A stretch of 64,000 nucleotides of DNA from Planctomycetaceae bacterium (GTDB lineage: Bacteria; Planctomycetota; Planctomycetia; Pirellulales; Pirellulaceae): positions 62,001-126,000 of the forward strand of contig JAIYDN010000012.1 of NCBI GenBank assembly GCA_027487485.1. The letters run 5' to 3'. A program made the position numbers and the translations under genes. The notes beneath the pieces are model-generated. The model made no database searches and was not told the origin of the DNA. It worked only from the letters and a program-made list of their open reading frames with translations. Positions 63,530 through 64,000 of the stretch are shown piece by piece. Position 1 is the first letter of the stretch. The number at the start of each line of letters is the position of its first letter.

Positions 63530-64000
63530 CTACAGGTCGTAAAGTTCGGGATCCACGTTGGGTGGTTCGAAGAATCGAGAAAGTTTGTTCGCTTTGGATG
63601 CTTGAGGGGCGAACGGGTCGCCGTCGCCGTCCAAGGCATCCCCCATTTCTTCGTCGATTTTGTCCGGGTCTTCGCCGGCTTCCATGCGGCGCATCGCTTC
63701 AAGCATCGCTCCATTGGGCTCCATGCCGGTCATTTCGAACATACGTTTCATCAGGCCGGCCATTTGGCGAGGGTCTTCGGGGCCATCGCCACCTTCTTCC
63801 AGGTGAGGAGCCATCTCCATCATCAGTTGCTCCATTTTGCTTTCGTCGACGTTGCTAAACGGGTCTGGTGAGGCGCTGCTTTCCGTTAAGCCTTTGGAAA
63901 TTGCGAATCGCGAAATTTTTTTGTCGAGCTTTTTGTGTCCGCATTTAGGGCATTTGGGAGCTGCGGTTTGGTTCATCGAGCGAGCAAAGAAGCTGAACAC
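63530..64000 (-). CDS. FmdB-type zinc-ribbon regulatory protein (partial, N-terminus off the window)
   Basis: The N-terminus lies beyond the right edge; 156 residues are visible. VRS-type FSFFARSMNQTAAPKCPKCGHKKLDKKISRFAIS is the second half of an FmdB-family zinc ribbon, in which MPxYEYxC with the first two Cys should precede. Behind it comes an acidic, Met-rich region (MEQLMMEMAPHLEEGG ... LMKRMFEMTGMEPNGAMLEAMRRMEAGEDPDKIDEEMG) with the typical PDKIEEEMG motif of planctomycete members. The function is not established. Confidence 0.8.
   Translation of the reverse strand: MFSFFARSMNQTAAPKCPKCGHKKLDKKISRFAISKGLTESSASPDPFSNVDESKMEQLMMEMAPHLEEGGDGPEDPRQMAGLMKRMFEMTGMEPNGAMLEAMRRMEAGEDPDKIDEEMGDALDGDGDPFAPQASKANKLSRFFEPPNVDPELYDL

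Overview
The window reads as the chromosome of a planctomycete, most likely a Pirellulaceae-type (Rhodopirellula-like) bacterium. The evidence is the set of phylum-typical families: a PSD1 cytochrome/DUF1549/DUF1553 protein followed by two DUF1501 proteins, a PVC-type heme-binding CxxCH protein, a dockerin-bearing secreted protein with the LESRQLFA N-terminal motif, very large Ser/Thr kinases with appended domains, a DUF6655-like lipoprotein, a DUF1580 protein, and several families of hairpin-forming intergenic repeats.

Layout. 1-6.1 kb: the end of a PQQ-type beta-propeller protein, a lipoprotein, two inverted-repeat elements, an unrecognised AT-rich gene and a membrane Ser/Thr kinase with TPR-like tail. 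6.28-16.78 kb: a 10.5 kb genomic island in the 3' end of an elongator tRNA-Met gene, bounded by a 44 bp direct repeat. Its left half is an array of four sites with textbook integron attC geometry, separating cassettes that carry a solitary HsdR-N type nuclease, a CoiA-like nuclease, a two-gene unit with a small membrane protein (in reverse orientation) and an Abi_C protein; a truncated HNH-like cassette follows. Its right half holds a GYF-like membrane protein, a winged-helix plus family-A-polymerase-like protein, a DUF1580 protein, an origin-like noncoding stretch and a tyrosine integrase broken by a frameshift. No integron integrase is visible, so the array is a CALIN (attC cluster lacking intI) carried by an island whose own integrase looks disabled.

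17-25.8 kb: sugar-nucleotide epimerase, large secreted TPR protein with a coupled phosphotransferase, a soluble histidine kinase and a membrane vWA protein with a very acidic segment. 26-33.3 kb: two 255 bp direct repeats around a tiny lipoprotein with a DUF1559-like signature; the second copy abuts a 1702-residue kinase-STAND-FGE fusion; then an S9 oligopeptidase relic. 33.6-44.2 kb: secreted beta-propeller/dockerin protein, lipoprotein, small secreted protein, the PSD1-DUF1501-DUF1501 operon, repeats and a Pro-rich membrane protein. 44.2-49 kb: housekeeping genes (YggS, MerC-like, TsaE coupled to an ABC-F ATPase, RecR). 49-55 kb: a repeat element, a small protein, an alpha/beta hydrolase and exopolysaccharide genes (GT4, polysaccharide deacetylase, O-antigen ligase-type polymerase). 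55-64 kb: DPP-IV-type peptidase, aldehyde dehydrogenase, heme-binding propeller protein, a clear Rho-independent terminator, a DUF1444-like protein and the end of an FmdB-type zinc-ribbon protein.

The most interesting object is the island: a mobile, tRNA-targeted element that carries an integron-style cassette array with defence-type cargo together with its own candidate polymerase.
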